The notes beneath the pieces are model-generated. The model did no database searches and was not told the DNA's origin. It saw only the letters and a program-made list of their open reading frames with translations. Shown here one piece after another: positions 1-6,530 of a stretch of DNA of 10,873 bases. Position 1 is the stretch's first letter, and every line of letters starts with the position of its first letter. A program made the position numbers and the translations under genes. Source of the DNA: Candidatus Nanoarchaeia archaeon (GTDB lineage: Archaea; Nanobdellota; Nanobdellia; Tiddalikarchaeales; Tiddalikarchaeaceae). The DNA is taken from assembly GCA_028704265.1 (NCBI GenBank), contig JAQVLH010000023.1, forward strand, positions 1 to 10,873, in the 5' to 3' direction.

Positions 1-612
1 AGAACTTGCGTAATAGATCCTCAAAATTACGACTGCTCAAGTATTCCTGTTTATGCTCGTGAATTTTGCCTTGACAAAAAAGAAATGCAATTAACCTGCA
101 TTAATGGAAATATTACTGCCTGTGAACTGCTTGACCAAACAATTAATGTTGTTCCATTAAATGCTCCAAAATTTGTCAGGGACTTTTTAGACCCAATACT
201 TAGACCCCTAATGCTTTTACAAAAAGAGCAGATAAAAGGAGAATATACTCAGCAAGTAAAAGACACAATGTTAAATTGCATTAGTGACAGCAATAATTGC
301 GATTGCGAAAGCATACCTTTGCAATATCAAGAGTTTTGTAATACTAAAATTACTTTAGTAAAAGATTGCAAATTAAAAAATTATGAATCCTGCTTTAGAT
401 TAATGGACGAATCAAATATTCCTGAAGACATACCTTCTTTTATTAGAATATTTGTTGAAGGCTCAGTAAATAATCAAGTGAATCAAAAAATGAATGAAAT
501 CTTTTTAGAAATTAAGCCAAGCGTTTGCGAAGGTAAAAATGTGCAGCAATGCAGGCAGTATTATGAAAATAATTGCGCAGGATTAAGCGTTAATGAATGC
601 TTAAGTAAATAA
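1..612 (+). CDS. Cysteine-repeat protein, C-terminal part (5' end outside the window)
   Basis: The reading frame is open from base 1, so the first visible Met (base 85) is internal and 203 residues are seen. I do not recognise the family. Two similar units of about 90 residues are visible. Cysteines 3, 12, 23, 33 and 41 of the visible part are matched at 93, 102, 113, 123 and 131, giving identical spacings of 9, 11, 10 and 8. Both units share a C-x-SIP-x4-EFC core and a later IP/APxF(V/I)R segment. A degenerate third unit ends the protein with cysteines at 176, 184, 192 and 200, eight apart. Regular cysteines in repeats suggest disulfide-bonded extracytoplasmic modules (inference); the N-terminus, where a signal peptide would lie, is missing. 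No membrane anchor follows the repeats. The stop is one base from that of the convergent gene. Confidence 0.8.
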   Translation, partial: RTCVIDPQNYDCSSIPVYAREFCLDKKEMQLTCINGNITACELLDQTINVVPLNAPKFVRDFLDPILRPLMLLQKEQIKGEYTQQVKDTMLNCISDSNNCDCESIPLQYQEFCNTKITLVKDCKLKNYESCFRLMDESNIPEDIPSFIRIFVEGSVNNQVNQKMNEIFLEIKPSVCEGKNVQQCRQYYENNCAGLSVNECLSK

Positions 613-613
613 T

Positions 614-1414
614 TTACAAAGAAGGCAATAATTTTATTGAATCTAAAAAATATTTAATATCAAATTTTTCTTGCCCATTCACAACCATCATTCCAATTAA
701 TCCAAGATCATAAAAATCTTTTAATATTTTTACATTATTTAAAGATGTCCAGTATTCTTTGCCTTGAGATTCAGGTTCACCGCATTCATTAAGATTGTCT
801 CTTCTAAGGTTAACAAATTCATCTAATTTTTGTTCAGGATCAAATTCAAAATAAGCACTTTCTATTTGCCCAGACCTTATATCTGAAAGTTTTTTTGATT
901 CGCTTTCATTAAGAAGTCCCTGATTATCCATATAATTAAGCCTTTTTGTTTTGTTAACAACTAAATCTTCAAGATTATGAACTTTCACTGTATATTTTTT
1001 ATCACTAATAATATTAGCATGCTCTATTTCTCTTTTTTTTTCATTAAAATGTTTTTCCCAATAATTTTCTGAAAAAGTAGATAGATGAAAAAAAAGAGGA
1101 GCATATTCTCCGTTAAACATTTTTATTTCATACCCACCCCTATTTTTTGAATGTTCAATATAATAATTCATTTTTTTAGATTCAGATTGAAATTTTTCTC
1201 CAACATCACTTAATGTATTTTTTCCTATAAATCCTAAATATTCTGGCAAAAAATCAATATCATTTGTTGGCCTTTTTAATTTATCTTCTTTGCAATAAAG
1301 CTGAACAGCCACTCCTCCAACAATAATGCAGGGAATATAAAGAGGAATTAGCTCAAGGCCTTTTTTTAATTCCTTTGAATCAATAGTATATTCTCCGTAT
1401 TTTTTTAAATTCAT
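614..1414 (-). CDS. AbiEii-like nucleotidyltransferase-fold protein
   Basis: This 266-residue protein carries the Pol-beta-type nucleotidyltransferase signature: the glycine pair in IVGGVAVQLY (residues 33-34), then RPTNDIDF, whose D52 and D54 form the metal-binding DxD pair. A later HNLEDLVVNKTKRL segment resembles the 'edLi-x2-K-x2-R' helix of AbiEii/MNT-type enzymes. These families move nucleotides onto RNA or protein substrates, and AbiEii itself is the toxin of a phage-defence toxin-antitoxin pair (known for the family). No AbiEi-like antitoxin or HEPN partner lies beside it, so a toxin role is not supported; an orphan enzyme is equally possible. A TATA-like box lies 26 bases before the ATG and no Shine-Dalgarno is seen, which suggests a leaderless mRNA. 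The fold assignment is fairly sure; the substrate is unknown. Confidence 0.7.
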   Translation of the reverse strand: MNLKKYGEYTIDSKELKKGLELIPLYIPCIIVGGVAVQLYCKEDKLKRPTNDIDFLPEYLGFIGKNTLSDVGEKFQSESKKMNYYIEHSKNRGGYEIKMFNGEYAPLFFHLSTFSENYWEKHFNEKKREIEHANIISDKKYTVKVHNLEDLVVNKTKRLNYMDNQGLLNESESKKLSDIRSGQIESAYFEFDPEQKLDEFVNLRRDNLNECGEPESQGKEYWTSLNNVKILKDFYDLGLIGMMVVNGQEKFDIKYFLDSIKLLPSL

Positions 1415-1435
1415 TATAATTTTAAGAGATAATAG

Positions 1436-1444
1436 TATTTAAAA
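1436..1444 (-). promoter_or_regulatory. TATA-like box of the nucleotidyltransferase gene
   Basis: On the minus strand this reads TTTTAAATA, centred about 26 bases before the ATG at 1414. That is the distance expected if transcription starts at or next to the start codon. Confidence 0.5.
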
Positions 1445-1490
1445 GATTTTCTTAATCTTTATTACCTGATAATCAATCTTTTGCAAAACA

Positions 1491-1508
1491 TTTATAATCT
1501 TAAATTTT
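1491..1508 (+). promoter_or_regulatory. TATA-like region before the glutamate-5-kinase-like gene
   Basis: TTTATAATC (1491-1499) lies about 28 bases before the ATG at 1523, and CTTAAATTTT (1499-1508) about 27 before the GTG at 1530. Which box is used bears on which start codon is real. Confidence 0.4.
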
Positions 1509-1529
1509 TTAATTATTTAACCATGATAA

Positions 1530-2297
1530 GTGATTTTTTTCCGGAGCAGAAATAAAAGAGTTCTTATAAAAATAGGCACGGATTCAATAACTGATTCAAA
1601 TTTAAAACTATTAAGAGATGCAGCACTTAATATAAATGAAAAAGGCAGCCAAGTAATAATAGTAACTTCAGGAGCAAAAGCTTTAGGTGAGAAGGCCCTT
1701 AAAAATTATAATCTTCAATTATCTAATTTTATGGGTTATAAGCAATTATGCTGCGCAACAGGTCAGCATTTGCTTATGCAAAAATATGATAATATTTTTG
1801 GCGAAAAAGGTTATATTGTTCAACAATATTTAATCACGAGTGAGGATTTGGATGATGCTTGCAAAAAGCAAAGTTTTATTTCCACAATGGAATGTAATTT
1901 AAAAGTCAATAATTTAATGCCAATAATTAATTATAATGATTCATTGGCTAAATATGAGCTTGAAAGAGTGAGTTTTTTTTCTGATAATGACAGATTATCA
2001 GCTACAGTTGCGCATATAATGAATTGTGATTTGCTTATTTTACTTACTAAAGTTGGAGGAATTTTTAGAAATTATGGAGAAAAAAACAATTCGTTAATAA
2101 ATACTCTTTATTACAAAGAAGCAAAAGAGTTTATTAAAAATGACATTAAATCAGATAAAGGCACAGGAGGCATGGCTTCAAAAATTGAAGCGTGTGAAAT
2201 TTTTAAAAATGATGTTTTAATAACGAATGCAGATAATTTAGTTGATGTTTTATTAGAAAAATCTTCTTATTATACTTTATTAAAATATTTTAAATAA
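1530..2297 (+). CDS. proB: Glutamate 5-kinase-like amino-acid kinase (no PUA domain)
   Basis: This 255-residue amino-acid-kinase-fold protein has the landmarks of glutamate 5-kinase, which phosphorylates glutamate to gamma-glutamyl phosphate as the first step of proline synthesis. These are LIKIGTDS near the N-terminus (ATP-site Lys), VTSGAKALG (the SSGA loop), MPIINYNDS (family INENDxV), FFSDNDRLSATVAH (the GDNDRLSA block), LLILLTKVGG and KGTGGMASKIEA. The C-terminal PUA domain of E. coli ProB is absent, as in shorter members. No proA or proC lies nearby, so the pathway is unconfirmed and another acid substrate is possible. The start is uncertain: this frame opens with GTG at 1530, whereas an ATG at 1523 is one frame away, with a run of seven T between. 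Removing one T would join them. Confidence 0.78.
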   Translation: MIFFRSRNKRVLIKIGTDSITDSNLKLLRDAALNINEKGSQVIIVTSGAKALGEKALKNYNLQLSNFMGYKQLCCATGQHLLMQKYDNIFGEKGYIVQQYLITSEDLDDACKKQSFISTMECNLKVNNLMPIINYNDSLAKYELERVSFFSDNDRLSATVAHIMNCDLLILLTKVGGIFRNYGEKNNSLINTLYYKEAKEFIKNDIKSDKGTGGMASKIEACEIFKNDVLITNADNLVDVLLEKSSYYTLLKYFK

Positions 2298-2339
2298 AAA
2301 GAATATCATTAAAAACAGTTAATGTATTTTTGATTATAC

Positions 2340-3167
2340 ATGTGGCAAATAATTGTATTAATTGCGGCAATATTATTTGGAGTTTCTAAATTATTAAGCA
2401 GATATATTTCAAGAAAAATAGACCCTATTGTTTATTCATTTTATTATAATTTAATTTTTTCACTTCTGTTTATTTTTTTTTTAAGCTCATTTTCTATGCC
2501 TTCTAAAATTGAAGGCTGGACAATTATGGCATTAGGAAGCGTTTTTTGGAGTGCTTGCATGATATTAATATTTTTTGTATACAAACATTTAGATGTAAGT
2601 ATTATTGCCCCATTAGAAAATCTTACTCCTTTAATCACTTTAATTGCTGGTTTAATCTTTTTTAATGAAACAATGGGTTTGTTTAATATTATTGGAGCAT
2701 TTTTAATATTTTTAGGCGCATTGTTAATTACTTGGAAAACAAAAAATTACATAATTAACAAGAAAGGCATTATTTTAATGCTAATTTCAGTATTTTTTTA
2801 TAGCATTGCTTACAGAATTGATTCTTTAGGAGTAAAATATTTTAATATTTACACTTATGGTTTCGGAGTAAGCTTTATGCCAGCAATATTAATCGGGACG
2901 TATTTGTTTTTTAATAAAAAAAGTTTTAAAATAAAAAAAGAAATTTTATTAAAAATTTCTATTAGTTCAATTTTGGATTTTGTTGGATATTTGTTAATAT
3001 TATCTGCTTATACATTAACACAAGTAAGCAATGTTGCAATACTTAGGCAGCTTTCAATAATCATTGCTGTATTTGGAGGTTTTGTATTTTTTAAAGAAAA
3101 AAATATTTTAAGAAAAAGTATTGCAGCATTGATTATAATAATAGGTGCCATATTTTTTTCAATATAA
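2340..3167 (+). CDS. EamA/DMT-superfamily membrane transporter
   Basis: This 275-residue protein is almost wholly hydrophobic, with about ten predicted membrane helices in two homologous halves. The first half ends in PLENLTPLITLIAGLIFFNE followed by GAFLIFLGALLI. The second repeats the pattern with AILRQLSIIIAVFGGFVFFKE followed by AALIIIIGAIFF. The Glu in the loop after the penultimate helix of each half and the length of 270-300 residues are typical of the EamA drug/metabolite transporter family. The substrate cannot be read from sequence; members export amino acids, nucleosides or other metabolites. It follows the kinase gene by 42 bases on the same strand, so cotranscription is possible. 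Its 3' end meets an A7/T8 palindrome shared with the convergent gene. Confidence 0.85.
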   Translation: MWQIIVLIAAILFGVSKLLSRYISRKIDPIVYSFYYNLIFSLLFIFFLSSFSMPSKIEGWTIMALGSVFWSACMILIFFVYKHLDVSIIAPLENLTPLITLIAGLIFFNETMGLFNIIGAFLIFLGALLITWKTKNYIINKKGIILMLISVFFYSIAYRIDSLGVKYFNIYTYGFGVSFMPAILIGTYLFFNKKSFKIKKEILLKISISSILDFVGYLLILSAYTLTQVSNVAILRQLSIIIAVFGGFVFFKEKNILRKSIAALIIIIGAIFFSI

Positions 3168-3187
3168 TTAAAAAAATTTTTTTTAAT
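3167..3187. terminator. Palindromic A/T tract between convergent genes
   Basis: ATT, seven A, eight T and AAT form a near-perfect palindrome between two facing stop codons and run into the last codon of the minus gene. Each strand carries an uninterrupted T run just past its gene. Archaeal termination needs little more than a T tract, so this could serve both directions (inference). Confidence 0.5.
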
Positions 3188-3455
3188 ACTTTTTTTTTAA
3201 TGCAGATTCTAATCTTTCTTCAAATTTTTCAAATTTTTGCTCTATATTTTCAAATTTTTTTTCAATTCTTTCAAATTTTTCAATTAATTTAATTATATCT
3301 TCTTTTAACTCTTTTCTAATAACAAAATAATAAAATAGTATAAAAAAAGAAATTACTCCTAATTCTATTACAATATTATTGTTAAAAATCCAGCTTAATG
3401 TTCCTAATATAATAAGTAAAAATATAATAATAAAAGGCATATTTTTTGAATTCAT
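3183..3455 (-). CDS. Small membrane protein with C-terminal heptad coiled coil
   Basis: I recognise no family. The 90 residues divide into two hydrophobic segments (about 7-24 and 28-46, predicted membrane helices with a short NNN turn between) and a charged helix from about 47 to 88. The helix is a clear heptad coiled coil: F61, F68, F75 and L82 fall seven apart, as do I64, I71 and F78, with Glu and Lys filling the other positions. The coding DNA repeats caaattttt in 21-base steps at 3230, 3251 and 3272, so part of the helix probably grew by heptad duplication. A membrane-tethered oligomeric scaffold is a reasonable inference, but no function can be assigned. The start is the ATG after a TATA-like box 28 bases upstream; no Shine-Dalgarno is present. 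Confidence 0.7.
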   Translation of the reverse strand: MNSKNMPFIIIFLLIILGTLSWIFNNNIVIELGVISFFILFYYFVIRKELKEDIIKLIEKFERIEKKFENIEQKFEKFEERLESALKKKY

Positions 3456-3477
3456 TAATCAATAATTAGTTTCTCTC

Positions 3478-3487
3478 TATTTTAAAC
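3478..3487 (-). promoter_or_regulatory. TATA-like box of the coiled-coil membrane gene
   Basis: The minus strand reads GTTTAAAATA, centred about 28 bases before the ATG at 3455, consistent with a leaderless transcript. Confidence 0.45.
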
Positions 3488-3524
3488 CATTTTCTTTTTT
3501 TTTTAAAATTATTTAATTCTTATA

Positions 3525-3923
3525 TTAATACTCAGAAGATTTTTTTTTGCTAAAAAATGCTTTTTTTGCTGGCTTAAATTTTTTTTCGCTCATATTATTA
3601 TCTAATTTAGGAATAATCTTCTCTTCAATCTCTTTTATTTCGCTTTTTCTGCTACTTGTAAGTTTCATTATATTATTAAAAACTGTTAATCTTGCGTTGT
3701 CAATCTCATAAGTTTTTCCTTTCTTAATTGAATTAATAGATTCGTCCCATAAATTAAGAAGAATGCTTGCAGAATCATCAGCAACCAAGAAATCCATAGT
3801 TTTGTGGGATGAACCGTCAGCAAAATTAATATTTTTTTCTTCATATGAATCTATCACAATAAAATGTATTGTAACTCCCCATACTCTTGGGTCAAGTTTT
3901 TCAATTTTAGTAATTTTTGCCAT
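3525..3923 (-). CDS. Single OB-fold nucleic-acid-binding protein (SOSS-B/archaeal SSB-like)
   Basis: The 132 residues contain one OB fold (about 1-98) and a basic tail. Family landmarks are KIEKLDPRVWGVTIHFIVID at the first strands, FADGSSHKTMDFLVAD, then ADDSASILLNLWDE (residues 48-61, matching the 'aDetGsI-x-LWdE' block of SOSS-B and archaeal SSBs), followed by IKKGKTYEIDNARLTVFNN. Such proteins coat single-stranded DNA or RNA in repair and replication. The tail (about 99-132) is Lys/Phe-rich (KKFKPAKKAFFSKKK), whereas the tail of many SSBs is acidic or Gly-rich; it may add direct nucleic-acid contacts (inference). A TATA-like box sits about 29 bases before the ATG. The neighbouring upstream gene on the same strand encodes an RG-rich zinc protein, also a likely nucleic-acid binder. 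Confidence 0.78.
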   Translation of the reverse strand: MAKITKIEKLDPRVWGVTIHFIVIDSYEEKNINFADGSSHKTMDFLVADDSASILLNLWDESINSIKKGKTYEIDNARLTVFNNIMKLTSSRKSEIKEIEEKIIPKLDNNMSEKKFKPAKKAFFSKKKSSEY

Positions 3924-3947
3924 TAAAAAATAAATAATGATTTAAGG

Positions 3948-3957
3948 CTTTAAAAAA
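3948..3957 (-). promoter_or_regulatory. TATA-like box of the OB-fold gene
   Basis: The minus strand reads TTTTTTAAAG, centred about 29 bases before the ATG at 3923, with no Shine-Dalgarno between; a leaderless start is likely. Confidence 0.45.
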
Positions 3958-4035
3958 TTTGATGTTTTATAAAAATAATATTAAAAAAAAATTAAAATAA
4001 TAAATTCTTGAATTTAAAAATCTAGAGAGTAAACT

Positions 4036-4293
4036 TTATTCTTCTTCTGTTTCTTCTTCAGCTTCTTCTTGTTTAGCTTTTGGTTTAACTGATCCTGGAT
4101 TTTCTTTATTTTTCATGTAGCAATCCCTGCAATATACAGGTAATCCTTCCTTTGGCTTAAATGGCACTTCTGCATCTTTTCCGCAAGCTGAGCACTTTAC
4201 TTTGTGCATTTCTCTTGGTCCGCCGAAGCTTCTATTTCCGCCTGAAAATCCTCTATTTCCACCAGAGCTTTCTCTTCTTCCTTGATAAGGCAT
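4036..4293 (-). CDS. CxxC-x17-CxxC zinc protein with RG/FGG-rich N-terminus and acidic tail
   Basis: The 85 residues fall into three parts. Residues 1-28 are rich in Gly, Arg and Ser with RG and FGG motifs, resembling RGG-type RNA-binding tails. Residues 29-63 form the module with C34-xx-C37, 17 residues, then C55-xx-C58, matching the small CxxC-x17-CxxC domain (TIGR04272-type) seen in archaea and candidate-phylum bacteria. Residues 64-85 turn from Pro/Lys to a run of Glu (EEAEEETEEE). The four cysteines should bind one zinc. Function is not established; nucleic-acid binding is inferred from the RG-rich tail. A strong Shine-Dalgarno (GGAGGG) precedes the ATG by eight bases, unlike most genes here, which suggests high expression from a mRNA with a short leader. 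Confidence 0.8.
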   Translation of the reverse strand: MPYQGRRESSGGNRGFSGGNRSFGGPREMHKVKCSACGKDAEVPFKPKEGLPVYCRDCYMKNKENPGSVKPKAKQEEAEEETEEE

Positions 4294-4301
4294 ATCTTTT
4301 T

Positions 4302-4307
4302 CCCTCC
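4302..4307 (-). promoter_or_regulatory. Strong Shine-Dalgarno of the CxxC-x17-CxxC gene
   Basis: GGAGGG on the minus strand ends eight bases before the ATG at 4293. It fixes the start and shows that this mRNA is not leaderless. Confidence 0.75.
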
Positions 4308-4333
4308 GTTTATAAAAATTAAACTATTTTATT

Positions 4334-4343
4334 GTTTATAAAA
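4334..4343 (-). promoter_or_regulatory. TATA-like box of the CxxC-x17-CxxC gene
   Basis: TTTTATAAAC on the minus strand would place the transcript start around 4312-4316, leaving a leader of about 20 bases that carries the Shine-Dalgarno. The same ten bases recur at 4308-4317, 26 bases closer to the gene. Confidence 0.45.
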
Positions 4344-4379
4344 CTTGGCTATTTAGAAAAATTGCTAAAAATTAACAAT

Positions 4380-4389
4380 ATTTTAAAAT
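4380..4389 (+). promoter_or_regulatory. TATA-like box of cysS
   Basis: ATTTTAAAAT is centred about 27 bases before the cysS ATG, with no Shine-Dalgarno between; this fits a leaderless transcript and supports that start. Confidence 0.45.
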
Positions 4390-4411
4390 AATTAACAATT
4401 TAAACTCATTC

Positions 4412-5818
4412 ATGCCTTTAAATATTTATAATACTTTAAGCAAAAAAGTTGAAGAATTTAAGCCAATAAATGGAAAAAAAATAGGATTTTATATGTGCGG
4501 CCCAACTGTGAATAATTATACTCATATAGGTCATGCAAGAACTTACATTATTTGGGATTTAGTAGCAAGATATTTGTCATTTTTAGGCTATGAAGTGAGG
4601 CTTGTTTCAAACATTACTGATATAGCTATTGATGATAAAATTTTAAAGGAAATAAAAAAATTAAACAAAAGTTTTTTTGAGCTAACAACTAATTATATGA
4701 TTGCTTATTTTGATGATAGGAAAAAATTAGGATTAAAAGAACCTGATGTTAACTGCTTGGCAACCCAGCACGTTAATGAGATGATTAATTTAATTCAAAA
4801 ACTTTTAGATAAAGGTTATGCTTACAAAGCAGAAGATGGAATCTATTTTAATATTAGCAAATTCAAGGACTACGGAAAATTATCAGGAATTAAGCCTAAA
4901 GAATTAAAAGAAGGAGCGAGCAATCGTATTAAATCTGAAGAATATGATAAAGATTCAGCAGCAGATTTTGTTTTATGGAAGAATAAAAAAGGTGATGAAC
5001 CTTACTGGTATAGTCCTTTTGGTTTAGGCAGGCCAGGATGGCATATAGAATGTTCAGCAATGAGCATGAATTATTTAGGAGAAACATTTGACATTCACAG
5101 CGGAGGAGAAGACAACATGTTTCCTCATCATGAAAATGAAATAGCTCAAAGCGAAGCGGCAACAGGAAAGCTTTTTGCAAAATATTGGCTTCATTCAAAG
5201 CACGTTTTAATGAATGGAGAAAAAATGAGCAAAAGTGTTGGCAATTTTATAACAATTAGGGATGCAGTTGATAAATATGGTTCTTTAAATTTAAGATTCT
5301 TTTTTTTAAATACTCATTATAGAAAAACGATTGATTTTAGCGAAAAAGAATTAAATAATACAAATGCTAAGCTTGATAAAATAATTTCTGCATACGAGTT
5401 TTTAATTAATGCAAAAGGTAAAGATGATTCAAAAGAGCTAATTAAAAAACTTCAAGAATTTAAAATAAATTTTGAATCAGCAGTGAATGATGATTTTAAC
5501 ACTTCATTGGCAATAACTCATTGGATTGCATTTTGCAAAGAGATTCAGTCATTTAATGATTTGTCAAAAGCATCAGCAAAAGCAATCATGGAATATTTCA
5601 GCAGGATTTCAAAAGTATTTTTTGGGGATTTGGCAATTAAAAAAGAAGATAAAATTAATAATAAATTATCCACTGGTTTAATAGAATCATTAATTAATTT
5701 AAGAAATAAAGCAAGGACAGAAAAGAATTTTAAATTAAGCGATAGCATAAGGCAAGAGCTTGAAAAAAATGGGATAATAATTAATGATTCAAAAGATTCT
5801 ACAACTTGGAGTTATTAA
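4412..5818 (+). CDS. cysS: Cysteinyl-tRNA synthetase
   Basis: This class I aminoacyl-tRNA synthetase charges tRNA-Cys in the cytoplasm. The 468 residues match the family length (E. coli 461). Visible landmarks are FYMCGPTVNNYTHIGHARTY with the HIGH motif at 38-41; GRPGWHIECSAMS; the SGGEDNMFPHHENEIAQSEA block; and KMSKS at 271-275. All four zinc ligands known from E. coli CysRS have counterparts at matching spacing: C29, C214, H239 and E243. The C-terminal helical domain holds DDFNTSLAI and ends in LSDSIRQELEKNGIIINDSKDSTTW, also typical. The ATG lies about 27 bases after a TATA-like box. No truncation or frameshift is seen. The presence of cysS means that this organism charges cysteine directly rather than relying only on the SepRS/SepCysS route. 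Confidence 0.98.
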   Translation: MPLNIYNTLSKKVEEFKPINGKKIGFYMCGPTVNNYTHIGHARTYIIWDLVARYLSFLGYEVRLVSNITDIAIDDKILKEIKKLNKSFFELTTNYMIAYFDDRKKLGLKEPDVNCLATQHVNEMINLIQKLLDKGYAYKAEDGIYFNISKFKDYGKLSGIKPKELKEGASNRIKSEEYDKDSAADFVLWKNKKGDEPYWYSPFGLGRPGWHIECSAMSMNYLGETFDIHSGGEDNMFPHHENEIAQSEAATGKLFAKYWLHSKHVLMNGEKMSKSVGNFITIRDAVDKYGSLNLRFFFLNTHYRKTIDFSEKELNNTNAKLDKIISAYEFLINAKGKDDSKELIKKLQEFKINFESAVNDDFNTSLAITHWIAFCKEIQSFNDLSKASAKAIMEYFSRISKVFFGDLAIKKEDKINNKLSTGLIESLINLRNKARTEKNFKLSDSIRQELEKNGIIINDSKDSTTWSY

Positions 5819-5821
5819 TAG

Positions 5822-5832
5822 ATATATATTTA
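5822..5832 (+). promoter_or_regulatory. TATA-like box of the HAD gene
   Basis: ATATATATTTA lies just after the cysS stop, centred about 29 bases before the ATG at 5857, so the HAD gene probably has its own leaderless promoter. Confidence 0.4.
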
Positions 5833-5856
5833 ATTCTTTAATTTTCTAGTCAAATT

Positions 5857-6510
5857 ATGACTGATTTATATGTTTTTGATTTTCATGGAGTATTAGAAAA
5901 AGGCACTGAAAATGCAGTAATGCTTGTTTCAAACATGGCTTTAGAGTCAAAAAATTATTTTTACAGAATGACTCCTGAGGATGCAGTGAAATATTACGGT
6001 TTAAAGTGGGGAGAAATTTTTGAAAAAATGATAAAAGTCTCAAAAGAAAAGGCTAATGAATTATATGAAGAATGCAAAAAAATAGATGACATTAATCCAG
6101 GAATAATAACAAGGTTTACAAAGCAAAACAACAATGCTTCAATAGTTTTAGATAAAATAATACAAAAAAAGCATGATTATATTTTAATATCAAACACTCG
6201 ACCTAAAGCGCTATCAGAGTTCATAAAATCAGCAGAGCTTGAAAAATATTTTAAGGAAGATAATACTTTTGCAGTAAATAAGCATGAAAGCGGTCAAGCT
6301 CTAAATAAAGAATTAGTGCTAAGAGAATATTTATCAAAAAGAAATTATGACAGAATAATTATAATAGGGGATTCGCCTGGAGATATTGAATTAAAAAAAG
6401 TAAGTCCTGATAACTCAATAACATTTCTTTATACTCACCCTGGATTAAATTTTAAAGAATGCGAAGCTGATTATAAAATAAGGGATTTAATGGAAATTTT
6501 TTTAAACTAA
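5857..6510 (+). CDS. HAD-superfamily hydrolase with a DxH motif I
   Basis: The 217 residues show the HAD phosphatase core. Motif I is VFDFHGVLE, with nucleophile D8. Motif II is LISNTRP (S112/T114). Motif IV is IIIIGDSPGDIE (D172, D176), the acidic metal site. A Lys in the stretch AVNKHESGQALNKE probably serves as motif III. A helical C1-type cap of about 80 residues lies between motifs I and II. The odd point is motif I: the second Asp, the general acid/base in phosphatases (DxD), is His10. In HAD enzymes changes at this residue often go with a different chemistry or substrate, or with loss of phosphatase activity (known for the superfamily; the effect here is untested). The substrate is unknown. 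The gene follows cysS by 38 bases. Confidence 0.8.
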   Translation: MTDLYVFDFHGVLEKGTENAVMLVSNMALESKNYFYRMTPEDAVKYYGLKWGEIFEKMIKVSKEKANELYEECKKIDDINPGIITRFTKQNNNASIVLDKIIQKKHDYILISNTRPKALSEFIKSAELEKYFKEDNTFAVNKHESGQALNKELVLREYLSKRNYDRIIIIGDSPGDIELKKVSPDNSITFLYTHPGLNFKECEADYKIRDLMEIFLN

Positions 6511-6530
6511 AACATTTAACTTAAAAATAC

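Noticed and set aside
85..87. The ATG at 85 as the start of the cysteine-repeat protein.
   Set aside because: The frame is open to base 1, and the upstream part carries the first three cysteines of repeat unit A, so this Met is internal.
3221..3280. A CRISPR-like or satellite repeat suggested by periodic caaattttt.
   Set aside because: The 21-base period falls inside the coiled-coil gene and is explained by its heptads.
4929..5198. A minus-strand open frame of 89 codons inside cysS.
   Set aside because: It is antisense to the zinc-site region of cysS, with no motifs or promoter of its own.
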